From assembly GCA_039621445.1 (NCBI GenBank), contig CP154954.1, positions 1,054,001-1,118,000 of the forward strand: a stretch of DNA of 64,000 nucleotides. Direction: 5' to 3'. The notes below the pieces were generated by a model. It had not been told where the DNA came from and ran no database searches. It saw only the letters and a list, made by a program, of their open reading frames with translations. Below, in pieces: positions 24,301 to 34,642 of the stretch. The stretch's first letter is position 1; each line of letters starts with the position of its first letter. Position numbers and translations under genes: made by a program. Origin of the DNA: Euglena gracilis. Its lineage: Eukaryota; Euglenida; Euglenophyceae; Euglenales.

Positions 24301-26600
24301 ACCGTGGCGAGGGGGGGAAATTAAAGTGGAGGTGGGACGCCAAGGGGGGAAGGGCACATAATATAATGGGGGGTAAGGGAAAAGGTGGGAGGAAGAAGGG
24401 GGGAGAAAGGGGTAGAGGGAAAAGAAAGGGGGGGGGGGAAGGGGGGGGGGGAGGAGAGAAGGGATTTATCAAGAAAGGAAAGAAAAAGGAGGGGGGGGAA
24501 AAAAAAGGGGGGAAAAAGAGAGGGAAAGTATTCAGGGGAGTTTGAGGGGGAGGAGAAAGAGGAAAAAAGGAGGGGGGGAAAGTGCAGGTTTTCGGTTGAA
24601 AAAAACGGAATTAGCTAAGAGGGGAAGAAAAAAAAATAAAAGATCAGGTAAAAAACAAAAGGGAGGAAAAGAAAGGAAAAAGGGGGAAATAAAATCAAGA
24701 GGGTCGGGACAAAAAGGGTAATACAAAGAGGGGGGAGGAAAGAAAACAAGGGAGGGGGGGCATTGGGACAAGAGGGGGGGGAGGGAAAAAAAACGAAAGG
24801 AAAAAAAAGAGAAAAGAGGAAGATAAGAGGGGAAGGTATGAGCATAAAAGGGAAAGGGAGATGAGGGAAGAGCAAGAAAAAAAGAAGGAGGGGGGGGGAA
24901 AAAAAGGGGGAAAGAAGGGAGGCAAAGGGGAACTGGGAAGGGTAGCAACAAAAGGGGGGGGGGGGGTAGGGGTAGGGGGGGGAAAAAAAGAAGGGGGGGA
25001 GAGGGGGGGGTCAAGAAGAGAGGGGGGGGGAAAAAAAGGAGGAAAAGAAGGGGGGGAAAAAAAAGAGGGGGGGAAAAGGGGAGGAGGGGGGGGGGGAAGA
25101 ACAGGAGGAAGGAAGGGGGGGGGGGTGGGAAGGGGGGGGAAAAAAAAGGGAAAAAAATAAAGGGAAGGGGGGGGAGAAAGGGGAAAAAAAAAGGGGGAAG
25201 GGGGGGGGGGGGGAAAGGGGGGGAGGGGGAAAGGGAAAGAGGGGGGAAAAGGAAGGGAAAAAAAGGAAAAAAAAAGGGGGGAAGGTGATAAGGGAAGGAA
25301 AAAAAAAAGAAAAAAAAAGGGGGGGTGGGGAGGAGAAAGAAAAAAAAAAGGGGAGGAAAAATAAAAAGAAAAGGGGTAAAAAGGAGAAAAGAAGGGTGTA
25401 GAAAGGGGGGGGAAATAAAACAAAAATAGGGGGGATAACGGGAAAGGAAAATAAAAGTAGAAGGGCAAAAACAGAAGAAAAAAGGAAAAAAACAGGGAAG
25501 AAAAGGGTCGTCGCCGATAGTAAAATCGTAAAGGAAAAAAGGGAGAGAGGAGGGAGAAATGAAGAACGAAAAAAATTGTTTTCGGGTCGAGCAAAAACCG
25601 GGACAGTTAATAAAAGTGAAAGGGAGGGGGGGAGAAGAAAAGTGGCCAAAAAGACAAAGGGAAAGAGCTAGAGTAGAGAACTAGGTGGGGATTCACGTGT
25701 TTAAAAAGAAAAAGGTTACGGACAGATCAAAACGCAAAAAATAAGAAAAGGAAGTAAAAGACGGTAAAATTCTTTCGAAAAAAGAAGAAGAAAAAGGAAA
25801 AGGGGGCAAAGAAAAACACGAAGACAAAAAGAAAAAAAAAAAAGAAAAAAGAAGAAAAAAAAAAAGAAAAAAAAAACGAGGGGGGGGGGAAAAAACAGAA
25901 GATAGAAAAAACAGAAAAAAAAAAAAAATAAGATAACCTATCGAAGAATACAAAGAAAAAAAAAAAAAAAAAGAAAAAAGGGGGAAAACTTAAAAAAAAC
26001 AATCAAACAAAAAAGGAGAACGAAATTGATGGTAAACATAAAATACAGTGATAAAAAATCTGCCCATAATTAGGGGAAAGCATATGTAAATGGAATTTCT
26101 CAAAGAGAAAACCGCGTGGTAGAAAGATATATATTTGCCTAAAAATATTTGAGACGTAATTATTTAAAAATTACTAAAATTTAAAGAGTTAAGAAAAGGG
26201 GCCAGGAAGATTCTTAAAAAGAAAAGAAAAAAAATAAGGAGTCAATAGAAGAAAAACGGGGAAAAGGGAAGAAAAGTAGGATACTTTACCTTCAGGGGGG
26301 ATAGACAAAAAGTGAAAAAAAGGCGAAAACAAGAAAAAGAAAAAGGAAGAAAAACAAAGAAAAGAAGATTTTCGTTTGCGACGCTTTATAATCATGACAA
26401 AAAAGGTAAGAACCAAACGGTAAAAAAATGAGGGGAAATAAAAAGATCTGAAAATTCACCTCATGAGTGTTTGGAAAAGGAAAAGATGATTGAAGGAAAA
26501 AAAAGAAAAGGGGTGAAAAGGAAGAAACAAAAAAAGAAAATTTAAAAAGGAAAAAGTGACGCTATGAGAACGAGAAAGTAAAAGCGTTTTTCTTATTTTG
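24301..26600. other. G/A-only low-complexity stretch (no gene)
   Basis: Almost pure purine on the plus strand: runs of up to about a dozen G mixed with short A runs, shifting to A-rich towards 25.7-26.4 kb. Open frames on both strands (Gly/Arg/Glu or Pro/Phe/Ser repeats) come only from the composition. The base composition is alien to everything else in the window. Confidence 0.75.
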
Positions 26601-26982
26601 TGTGAATATGTCTTAAATCAGCTCGATCGTGCCTTGGTAAATTTAAAACAGATTAATCATATGATTAGGGCGAAATTTTTTAATATATATAGATCTATAA
26701 TTTTGAGTCATATCAAATAGTTCCCGTCTTTGTCGTTCCTTTTGCGTATTTTTTTTGTAACGTTTGTATCGCTTTTTTCCTGGGGTCGTGTCACCTTTCG
26801 TTTCAACTAGTGTTAAGCTAGGGTATATTGCTTTTCGTTAAAATTCTTGGTAGGCGGTAATCTCCAAAACATAGTAGTAGTTCGAATCCTTTTCCACGCG
26901 CTTTGTAGTGTACACATTATTAAATGTAACATTATAGAGGTCGCAAGAGGGTGAAAGGATTTGACCAACTTTGATGTTTTGG
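26601..26982 (+). other. Degraded 16S leader of rrn unit A
   Basis: From about 26,838 the text follows the intact leader at about 32,760-32,892 but with many changes: TCTCCAAAACATAGTAGTAG for the pseudo-trnW, then GTTCGAATCC, GCGCTTTGTAG, and AGAGGGTGAAAGGATTTGAC. The last 40 bases before the 16S are nearly perfect. Quality therefore rises steadily from the G-rich stretch into the rRNA gene. 26,601-26,837 is not recognisable. Confidence 0.6.
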
Positions 26983-27723
26983 AAATGACGAGTTTGATCC
27001 TTGCTCAGGGTGAACGCTGGCGGTATGCTTAACACATGCAAGTTGAACGAAATTACTAGCAATAGTAATTTAGTGGCGGACGGGTGAGTAATATGTAAGA
27101 ATCTGCGCTTGGGTGAGGAATAACAGATGGAAACGTTTGCTAATGCCTCATAATTTACTAGATCTATGTGAGTAGCTAGTTAAAGAGAATTTCGCCTAGG
27201 CATGAGCTTGCATCTGATTAGCTTGTTGGTGAGGTAAAGGCTTACCAAGGCGACGATCAGTAGCTGATTTGAGAGGATGATCAGCCACACTGGGATTGAG
27301 AACGGAACAGACTTTTACGGAAGGCAGCAGTGAGGAATTTTCCGCAATGGGCGCAAGCCTGACGGAGCAATACCGCGTGAAGGAAGAAGGCCTTTGGGTT
27401 GTAAACTTCTTTTCTCAAAGAAGAAGAAATGACGGTATTTGAGGAATAAGCATCGGCTAATTCCGTGCCAGCAGCCGCGGTAATACGGGAGATGCGAGCG
27501 TTATCCGGAATTATTGGGCGTAAAGAGTTTGTAGGCGGTCAAGTGTGTTTAATGTTAAAAGTCAAAGCTTAACTTTGGAAGGGCATTAAAAACTGCTAGA
27601 CTTGAGTATGGTAGGGGTGAAGGGAATTTCCAGTGTAGCGGTGAAATGCGTAGAGATTGGAAAGAACACCAATGGCGAAGGCACTTTTCTAGGCCAATAC
27701 TGACGCTGAGAAACGAAAGCTGA

Positions 27724-27755
<32 letters not shown>

Positions 27756-27848
27756 TTGGCCGTAAACTATGGATACTAAGTGGTGCTGAAAGTGCACTGC
27801 TGTAGTTAACACGTTAAGTATCCCGCCTGGGGAGTACGCTTGCACAAG

Positions 27849-27929
<81 letters not shown>

Positions 27930-27997
27930 AGGATTTGACAGGATCTAGGAGGAAGTTTGAAAGAACGCAGTACCTTCGGGTATCTAGACACAGGTGG

Positions 27998-28049
<52 letters not shown>

Positions 28050-28309
28050 CCTTTTTTTTAATTAACGCTTGTCATTTAGAAATACTGCTGGTTATTACCA
28101 GAGGAAGGTGAGGACGACGTCAAGTCATCATGCCCCTTATATCCTGGGCTACACACGTGCTACAATGGTTAAGACAATAAGTTGCAATTTTGTGAAAATG
28201 AGCTAATCTTAAAACTTAGCCTAAGTTCGGATTGTAGGCTGAAACTCGCCTACATGAAGCCGGAATCGCTAGTAATCGCCGGTCAGCTATACGGCGGTGA
28301 ATACGTTCT

Positions 28310-28346
<37 letters not shown>

Positions 28347-28466
28347 TGGCTGTGCCCGAAGTTATTATCTTGCCTGAAAAGAGGGAAATACCTAAGGCCT
28401 GGCTGGTGACTGGGGTGAAGTCGTAACAAGGTAGCCGTACTGGAAGGTGTGGCTGGAACAACTCCC
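26983..28466 (+). rRNA. rrn16: 16S rRNA, unit A, with a 9-nt deletion
   Basis: Small-subunit plastid rRNA from AAATGACGAGTTTGATCC to GGCTGGAACAACTCCC. Universal landmarks are present: GTGCCAGCAGCCGCGGTAA near 27,467, GGATTAGATACCC near 27,737, TTGTACACACCGCCCGTC near 28,316. After AAGTCCCGCAAC near 28,050 the nine bases CGAGCGCAA found in all other copies are missing. A few singleton changes also occur (for example GAAGAAGGCC for GAAGACGGCC near 27,385). 1484 nt against 1493 in unit B. Confidence 0.97.
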
Positions 28467-28552
28467 TTTAGTTTTTTAACTAAAAAAATGTATAGATTGA
28501 AAACAATGAAAAATAAAAAAAATAAGTAGGGAAACCTCTTATTTTTCCAAGA

Positions 28553-28625
28553 GGGCTATTAGCTCAGTTGGTTAGAGCATACCCTTGATAAGGGTAAGGT
28601 CGCTAGTTCAAGTCTAGCATGGCCC
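28553..28625 (+). tRNA. trnI-GAU: tRNA-Ile (GAU), unit A
   Basis: 73-nt cloverleaf without intron: acceptor GGGCTAT pairs with ATGGCCC; anticodon loop CTTGATAAG; T-arm with GTTCAAGTC. Lies in the 16S-23S spacer, 86 nt after the 16S. No 3' CCA is encoded. Confidence 0.97.
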
Positions 28626-28635
28626 TCTTGGTTTT

Positions 28636-28708
28636 GGGGGTATAGCTCAGTTGGTAGAGCGCTGCCTTTGCAAGGCAGATGTCAGCGGTTCGAGTCCGCT
28701 TATCTCCA
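28636..28708 (+). tRNA. trnA-UGC: tRNA-Ala (UGC), unit A
   Basis: 73-nt cloverleaf, no intron: acceptor GGGGGTA pairs with TATCTCC (two G-U pairs), discriminator A; anticodon loop TTTGCAA; T-loop GTTCGAGTC. Ten bases after trnI; CCA is not encoded. Confidence 0.97.
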
Positions 28709-28721
28709 AAAAGGTTTTGAT

Positions 28722-30646
28722 GTAGGTTCAAATGAACAAGGGCTTATGCGGGATTGCTTGGCATTTAGAGTCGAAGAAGGGCGTAGAAATTAACGATATG
28801 CTTTAGGGAGCTAAAGACGAGCTTTAATCTAAAGATTCCCGAATGGGGCAACCTATTACTTTAACATTACAATGAAATGGTATACAAATAATGTAGAGAA
28901 CTTGGTGAACTGAAACATCTTAGTAGCCGAAGGAAAAGAAAGCAAAAGCGATTTTCTTATTAGTGGCGAGCTAACGGAAATCAGCCTAAACCTTTATGGG
29001 TGTTGTGGGTATATTATAATTACTGAAAAAGATAGAGAATTTGTTGAAAACAAAATCAAAGAGGGTTTTAAATCCCGTATTTGTTTTTAAAAAGTAATTT
29101 TTGATTTTCCCGAGTAGCATAGAGCACGTGGAATTTTGTTTGAATCAGCGAAAACCATCTCGTAAGGCTAAATACTCCTAAATGACCGATAGTGTACGAG
29201 TACCGTGAGGGAAAGCTGAAATAGAACACTGAGAAGTGAGTGAAATAGAATATGAAAGCATAAGTTTACAAGCAGTAGGAGATCTATTTAAAGATTGACT
29301 GTGTGCCTGTTGAAGAATGAGCCGGCGACTTATAGGTGATGGCAAGGTTAAGGTTTTTCCGGAGCCATAGTGAAATCGAGCTTAAATAAAGCGAAAAACT
29401 TTCTTCTTGAAAGTTTATGTCATTGCTTATAGACCCGAACCCAGGTGATCTAATCATGGTCAGGTTGAAGTTTTGGTAAAACAGAATGGAGGACCGAACC
29501 CACCAATGTTGAAAAATTGGGGGATGAACTGTGATTAGGGGAGAAATTCCAATCGAACTTGGAGCTAGCTGGATCTCTTCGAAATGCGTTGAGGCGCAGC
29601 GTTTAATTATGGTAAACATTAGGGGTAAAGCACTGTTTCGATGCGGGCTATGAAAATGGTACCAAGTTGTGGCAAACTCTGAATACTAAGTTATATTTCA
29701 ATTAATCAGTGAGACAGTGGGGGATAAGCTTCATTGTCAAGAGGGAAACAGCCCAGATCACTACTTAAGGCCCCTAAATAATTACTAAGTGGTAAAGGAT
29801 GTACTATTACATAGACAACCAGGAGGTTGGCTTAGAAGCAGCCATTCCTTTAAAAAGTGCGTAATAGCTTACTGGTCAAGTGATAGTGCGCCGAAAATGA
29901 ACGGGACTAAGTAATTTGCCGAAGGTGTGAGAGAAATCGGTAGAAGAGCGTTCTGTGTTGAAGAGAAGGAATAGTGAAAATAGTTCTGGATTAAACAGAA
30001 GTGAGAATGTCGGCTTAAGTAACGAAAACATTGGTGAAAATCCTATGCTCCGAAAACCTAAGGTTTCCTTAGCCAGGTTCGTCCTCTAAGGGTTAGTCAG
30101 GTCCTAAAATAAGGTTTAACAACGTAAATTGATGGATGACAGGTTAATATTCCTGTACCGAATGCTCACTTGTAAGGAGTGACGAAAAAGGCTAGATCGG
30201 CCACGTGATGGTTTGTGGTTTAAGGGTTCAAGAGGTATCAAATATTAAAAAAAATATTTTGTCTTAAGGCCTGAATAGTATAAATACTACGGTATTGAAA
30301 GTGATTGATGTCATGTTTCCAAGAAAAACTTTTGTTTATGTATAGTGAGCTCGCCTGTACCGTAAACTGACACAGGTAGGTTAGTAGAATATACTAAGGA
30401 GCGCGAGATAACTCTTTCTAAGGAACTCGGCAAAATGACTTCGTAACTTCGGAAGAAGAAGTACCTCTAATGAGGTGGCAGAAAAGAGGTCCAAGCGACT
30501 GCTTACCAAAAGCACAGGTCTCCGCGAAGTTGAAAAACCATGTATGGGGGCCGAGGCCTGCTCAGTGCAGGAAGGTTAAAGAAATTGGTTAGCGTAAGCA
30601 AAGCTAGTGACTGAAGCCCCTGTGAACAGCGGCAATAACTATAATT

Positions 30647-30699
<53 letters not shown>

Positions 30700-31187
30700 T
30701 TAACGATTTGGACACTGTCTCAGAAAGAGACTCGGTGAAATAGAATTGACTGTGAAGATGCGGTCTACTTGCACTTGGACAGAAAGACCCTATGAAGCTT
30801 TACTGTATCCTGAAATTGGTTTCGGGCTTTTTTTGCGCAGAATAGGTGGGAGGCTATGATCTTGTCTTTTGGGATACGGGGAGCCGAAAAATGAGATACC
30901 ACTCTGAGAAAGCTAGAAATCTAATCTTAATCTTATGTACAATCATGATAATTGACAGTTTCAGGCGGGCAGTTTTACTGGGGCGGTAGCCTCCTAAAAA
31001 GTAACGGAGGCGTACAAAGGTTTTCTCAGGCTAGACGGAAATTAGTTGTGGAGTGTAAAGGCATAAGAAAGCTTGACTGTGAGACTTATAAGTCAAACAG
31101 AGACTAAAGTCGGTCTTAGTGACCCGACGGTGCTGTATGGAAAGGCCGTCGTAAACAGATAAAAGTTACTCTAGGGATAACAGGCTG

Positions 31188-31247
<60 letters not shown>

Positions 31248-31264
31248 ACCTGGGGCGGTAGTAC

Positions 31265-31299
<35 letters not shown>

Positions 31300-31607
31300 T
31301 ACGTGAGCTGGGTTCAGAACGTCGAGAGACAGTTCGGTCCATATCCGGTGTGAGCGTTAGAGTATTGAAAGGCGCTTTCCTTAGTACGAGAGGACCGGGA
31401 AGGACGCACCACTGATGTACCAGTTTTTGTGCCAACAGAATACGCTGGGTAGTCAAGTGCGGAGTGGATAACTGCTGAAAGCATATAAGTAGGAAGCCCA
31501 CCTTAAGATAAGTACTCTTCATAGGTCACGGTAAGACGAACCGTTTGATAGGTATTAGGTGTACAATTGGTAACAATTTTAGCCGAGATATACTAACCGA
31601 CCGAAAA
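28722..31607 (+). rRNA. rrn23: 23S rRNA, unit A (includes the 4.5S-equivalent 3' end)
   Basis: Large-subunit rRNA. Landmarks: CCGTGAGGGAAAGCTGAAA near 29,203, GTAGCGAAATTCCTTGTCGG near 30,655, GACCCTATGAAGCTTTACTG near 30,786, the sarcin-ricin loop TAGTACGAGAGGACC near 31,382. The ends are approximate. Unit A differs from the other copies around 29,131-29,150 (AATTTTGTTTGAATCAGCGA AAAC for AATTCTGTGTGAATCAGCGA GGAC) and at a few single bases, all in places conserved elsewhere, so they look like errors. Confidence 0.97.
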
Positions 31608-31691
31608 TTTTTTCCTATATGAAAACAAAACATTTATTTTTACTTGTCACTTTTTTAAGATTTAAAAGTTTCTTGAATGAACTTTTATTTT

Positions 31692-31804
31692 AGGGTGCTC
31701 TTGTCTTTATGGATCCACTTAAAACATTTCGAACTTGCAAGTTAAACATAAAGGGTAAATAGATACTTGAAAGGTTACTTTCCGGGAAAAGATTTTAGTG
31801 CCCT
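31692..31804 (+). rRNA. rrn5: 5S rRNA, unit A (internal-unit type)
   Basis: Terminal helix AGGGTGC with GTGCCCT; the internal GGATCCACTT and CGAACTTGCAAGTTAAAC are typical of 5S. The 3' half reads AGATACTTGAAAGGTTAC and GATTTTAGTG, shared with the 5S genes at 57,643 and 63,564 but not with the two next to rpoB. Ends are set by the helix, about 113 nt. Confidence 0.95.
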
Positions 31805-32211
31805 TATGGGAAGTTTAATTTATTTAATTGTCTCTTAGTGAGTTTATTTATTAATATTAACTCGATTTTCGAGTAATTTTTATGACTGCCGTTACGTTAG
31901 TGTTTTATTGCATGGATAAATGTATTGTGGTATAATTAAACCAAGGAATTTGTCAAACCACGTTTCCTTTAAGTTTGAATTTTTTTTGGCCAAAACATGA
32001 TGCTTCCGAAAAAATAAGACAATCTGTTTATAGAAATCAGTGAATTTCGTAATATTTTTCTTTTAAAATTTTAAACGATATGAATAATATCCTCGAGTGT
32101 TTGGAAAATGACTATGTTTCTTCGCTAATATAAAAGATTAATCACAAAATTCAACAAGATAGGTTGAATCATAGTGAGAATATTAGGTAATCTTCTGATA
32201 AGAGTTTTATT

Positions 32212-32421
32212 TTGTTGTACATTATAGTTATTGCTACTTTGTATTTGGTTCTTTGTGTTATGTGTGTGCTTTTTAGTTGTAAATTTTTTGCTAGTAAGAA
32301 GCGTGTCGTTCATTGTCGATTTGGACGAATATTTATAAAATGCTACAAGAGACCAAAATGTCTTTATACTTCTTATATTGCTGCTGAGTACCCTATATTT
32401 TGTGATATTGAAAAATATTAA
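32212..32421 (+). CDS. Unrecognised 69-codon open frame in the rrn spacer
   Basis: Starts MLYIIVIATLYLVLCVMCVL, a 20-residue hydrophobic stretch able to span a membrane, then a basic, Cys-containing tail ending CDIEKY. It is present in all three complete spacers (inverted at 57,026-57,235 and 62,947-63,156); one copy has Ser for Phe near residue 25. Conservation between near-identical repeat units is not evidence of coding. No ribosome site stands before the ATG. I do not recognise it, and it may be chance. Confidence 0.2.
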   Translation: MLYIIVIATLYLVLCVMCVLFSCKFFASKKRVVHCRFGRIFIKCYKRPKCLYTSYIAAEYPIFCDIEKY

Positions 32422-32681
32422 GGTAAGGTTCCTAGACTTTCATACGTAAATGCTCATGCGCACAGTTTAGGTGTTATGCTTTTATCCCTGATCTTGTGAA
32501 TTCTTTTCATTCACAAGAAATAACTTAGCTTAATTCCTAGTGTAAATTTTTCCGTACTTTAACGTGTGGCTGGGACAATTTTTTTATTTTTTATTAAAAT
32601 ACCGTATAAATTTTAAAAAAAAAAAAAAATCAAAAGGAAAATTTTTTATTTTTCAAAGATCACTATTATCTTTTATTATTA

Positions 32682-32731
32682 TAGAATACCTTTGATAAGG
32701 GTAGGGTCGTGGATTGAATCCTTGTATTAGC
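32682..32731 (+). pseudogene. Pseudo-trnI in the 16S leader
   Basis: ATACCTTTGATAAGGGTA keeps the anticodon stem-loop of trnI-GAU, followed by GGTCGTGGATTGAATCC, a decayed variable and T-arm. The acceptor 5' strand and D-arm are gone. Comparable relics have been described in the E. gracilis 16S leader (from memory). Confidence 0.75.
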
Positions 32732-32756
32732 CAAATATTTCTTTTCTTTAAAATCC

Positions 32757-32812
32757 TAAGGCGTAGGTCTCCAAAACCTGATGTAGTAGGTTCGAATCCT
32801 ACAAAGCGCGCT
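32757..32812 (+). pseudogene. Pseudo-trnW in the 16S leader
   Basis: GTAGGTCTCCAAAACCTG has a tRNA-Trp anticodon loop (CCA) and is followed by GTAGGTTCGAATCCTAC, a perfect T-arm, and AAAGCGCGC, a 3' acceptor strand. The 5' acceptor strand and D-arm are missing, so no mature tRNA is possible. Confidence 0.8.
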
Positions 32813-32818
32813 TTTAGT

Positions 32819-32842
32819 GGGCACATTATAGTAAATGTGCCC
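32819..32842 (+). other. Perfect stem-loop upstream of 16S (unit B)
   Basis: GGGCACATT and AATGTGCCC form a 9-bp stem with a 6-base loop, 53 bases before the 16S. It is intact in the leader at about 62,527-62,550 but broken in the one at about 56,606-56,630 (AATGTGTAC). A role in processing or leader stability is only a guess. Confidence 0.5.
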
Positions 32843-32894
32843 CTTGCTTGGTCACCAAGAGGGTGAGAGGATTTGACCAACTTTGATGTTTTGG

Positions 32895-33635
32895 AAATGA
32901 CGAGTTTGATCCTTGCTCAGGGTGAACGCTGGCGGTATGCTTAACACATGCAAGTTGAACGAAATTACTAGCAATAGTAATTTAGTGGCGGACGGGTGAG
33001 TAATATGTAAGAATCTGCGCTTGGGTGAGGAATAACAGATGGAAACGTTTGCTAATGCCTCATAATTTACTAGATCTATGTGAGTAGCTAGTTAAAGAGA
33101 ATTTCGCCTAGGCATGAGCTTGCATCTGATTAGCTTGTTGGTGAGGTAAAGGCTTACCAAGGCGACGATCAGTAGCTGATTTGAGAGGATGATCAGCCAC
33201 ACTGGGATTGAGAACGGAACAGACTTCTACGGAAGGCAGCAGTGAGGAATTTTCCGCAATGGGCGCAAGCCTGACGGAGCAATACCGCGTGAAGGAAGAC
33301 GGCCTTTGGGTTGTAAACTTCTTTTCTCAAAGAAGAAGAAATGACGGTATTTGAGGAATAAGCATCGGCTAATTCCGTGCCAGCAGCCGCGGTAATACGG
33401 GAGATGCGAGCGTTATCCGGAATTATTGGGCGTAAAGAGTTTGTAGGCGGTCAAGTGTGTTTAATGTTAAAAGTCAAAGCTTAACTTTGGAAGGGCATTA
33501 AAAACTGCTAGACTTGAGTATGGTAGGGGTGAAGGGAATTTCCAGTGTAGCGGTGAAATGCGTAGAGATTGGAAAGAACACCAATGGCGAAGGCACTTTT
33601 CTAGGCCAATACTGACGCTGAGAAACGAAAGCTGA

Positions 33636-33667
<32 letters not shown>

Positions 33668-33760
33668 TTGGCCGTAAACTATGGATACTAAGTGGTGCTG
33701 AAAGTGCACTGCTGTAGTTAACACGTTAAGTATCCCGCCTGGGGAGTACGCTTGCACAAG

Positions 33761-33841
<81 letters not shown>

Positions 33842-33909
33842 AGGATTTGACAGGATCTAGGAGGAAGTTTGAAAGAACGCAGTACCTTCGGGTATCTAGA
33901 CACAGGTGG

Positions 33910-33974
<65 letters not shown>

Positions 33975-34230
33975 TTTTTTAATTAACGCTTGTCATTTAG
34001 AAATACTGCTGGTTATTACCGGAGGAAGGTGAGGACGACGTCAAGTCATCATGCCCCTTATATCCTGGGCTACACACGTGCTACAATGGTTAAGACAATA
34101 AGTTGCAATTTTGTGAAAATGAGCTAATCTTAAAACTTAGCCTAAGTTCGGATTGTAGGCTGAAACTCGCCTACATGAAGCCGGAATCGCTAGTAATCGC
34201 CGGTCAGCTATACGGCGGTGAATACGTTCT

Positions 34231-34268
<38 letters not shown>

Positions 34269-34387
34269 GGCTGTGCCCGAAGTTATTATCTTGCCTGAAA
34301 AGAGGGAAATACCTAAGGCCTGGCTGGTGACTGGGGTGAAGTCGTAACAAGGTAGCCGTACTGGAAGGTGTGGCTGGAACAACTCCC
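32895..34387 (+). rRNA. rrn16: 16S rRNA, unit B
   Basis: Complete 1493-nt copy from AAATGACGAG to CAACTCCC with the conserved GCAACGAGCGCAACCC stretch intact (about 33,956-33,971). Identical in layout to unit A apart from the deletion there. The 3' end has ACTCCC in place of the usual CACCTCC. Confidence 0.98.
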
Positions 34388-34473
34388 TTTAGTTTTTTAA
34401 CTAAAAAAATGTATAGATTGGAAACAATGAAAAATAAAAAAAATAAGTAGGGAAACCTCTTATTTTTCCAAGA

Positions 34474-34546
34474 GGGCTATTAGCTCAGTTGGTTAGAGCA
34501 TACCCTTGATAAGGGTAAGGTCGCTAGTTCAAGTCTAGCATGGCCC
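34474..34546 (+). tRNA. trnI-GAU: tRNA-Ile (GAU), unit B
   Basis: Identical 73-nt cloverleaf to the unit A copy, anticodon GAU, in the 16S-23S spacer. Confidence 0.97.
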
Positions 34547-34556
34547 TCTTGGTTTT

Positions 34557-34629
34557 GGGGGTATAGCTCAGTTGGTAGAGCGCTGCCTTTGCAAGGCAGA
34601 TGTCAGCGGTTCGAGTCCGCTTATCTCCA
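34557..34629 (+). tRNA. trnA-UGC: tRNA-Ala (UGC), unit B
   Basis: Identical 73-nt cloverleaf to the unit A copy, anticodon UGC, ten bases after trnI. Confidence 0.97.
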
Positions 34630-34642
34630 AAAAGGTTTTGAT

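Larger units (their letters stand above)
31805..32894 (+). other. rrn intergenic spacer A to B (1.09 kb)
   Basis: Separates 5S of unit A from 16S of unit B. It holds a 9-bp inverted repeat at 32,493-32,517 (CTTGTGAAT / ATTCACAAG), an A-run near 32,618, the two tRNA relics and the stem-loop listed separately, and a 69-codon open frame at 32,212-32,421. The same spacer recurs inverted at 56,554-57,642 and 62,475-63,563. The rrn promoter must be here; I cannot point to it with confidence. Confidence 0.7.

Noticed and set aside
23897-26416. Many open frames on both strands (Pro-rich, Gly/Arg-rich, up to 299 codons)
   Set aside because: G/A-only DNA has almost no stop codons in several frames. 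Part of it is corrupted 16S. Not genes.
27806-28461. Open frames of 63-83 codons inside the 16S genes, and 111-codon frames inside 23S, in all copies
   Set aside because: They overlap structural rRNA with universal landmarks; conservation is explained by the rRNA.
31166-31522. 118-codon and 64-codon open frames over the 23S 3' end, repeated at 37,087, 52,005 and 57,925
   Set aside because: They are antisense or sense shadows of conserved 23S rRNA, a well-known source of false hydrolase-type annotations.
32125-32313. 62-codon frame opposite the 69-codon spacer frame
   Set aside because: Rich in Asn, Thr and Lys, no hydrophobic or domain features; it is the antisense shadow of the other frame.
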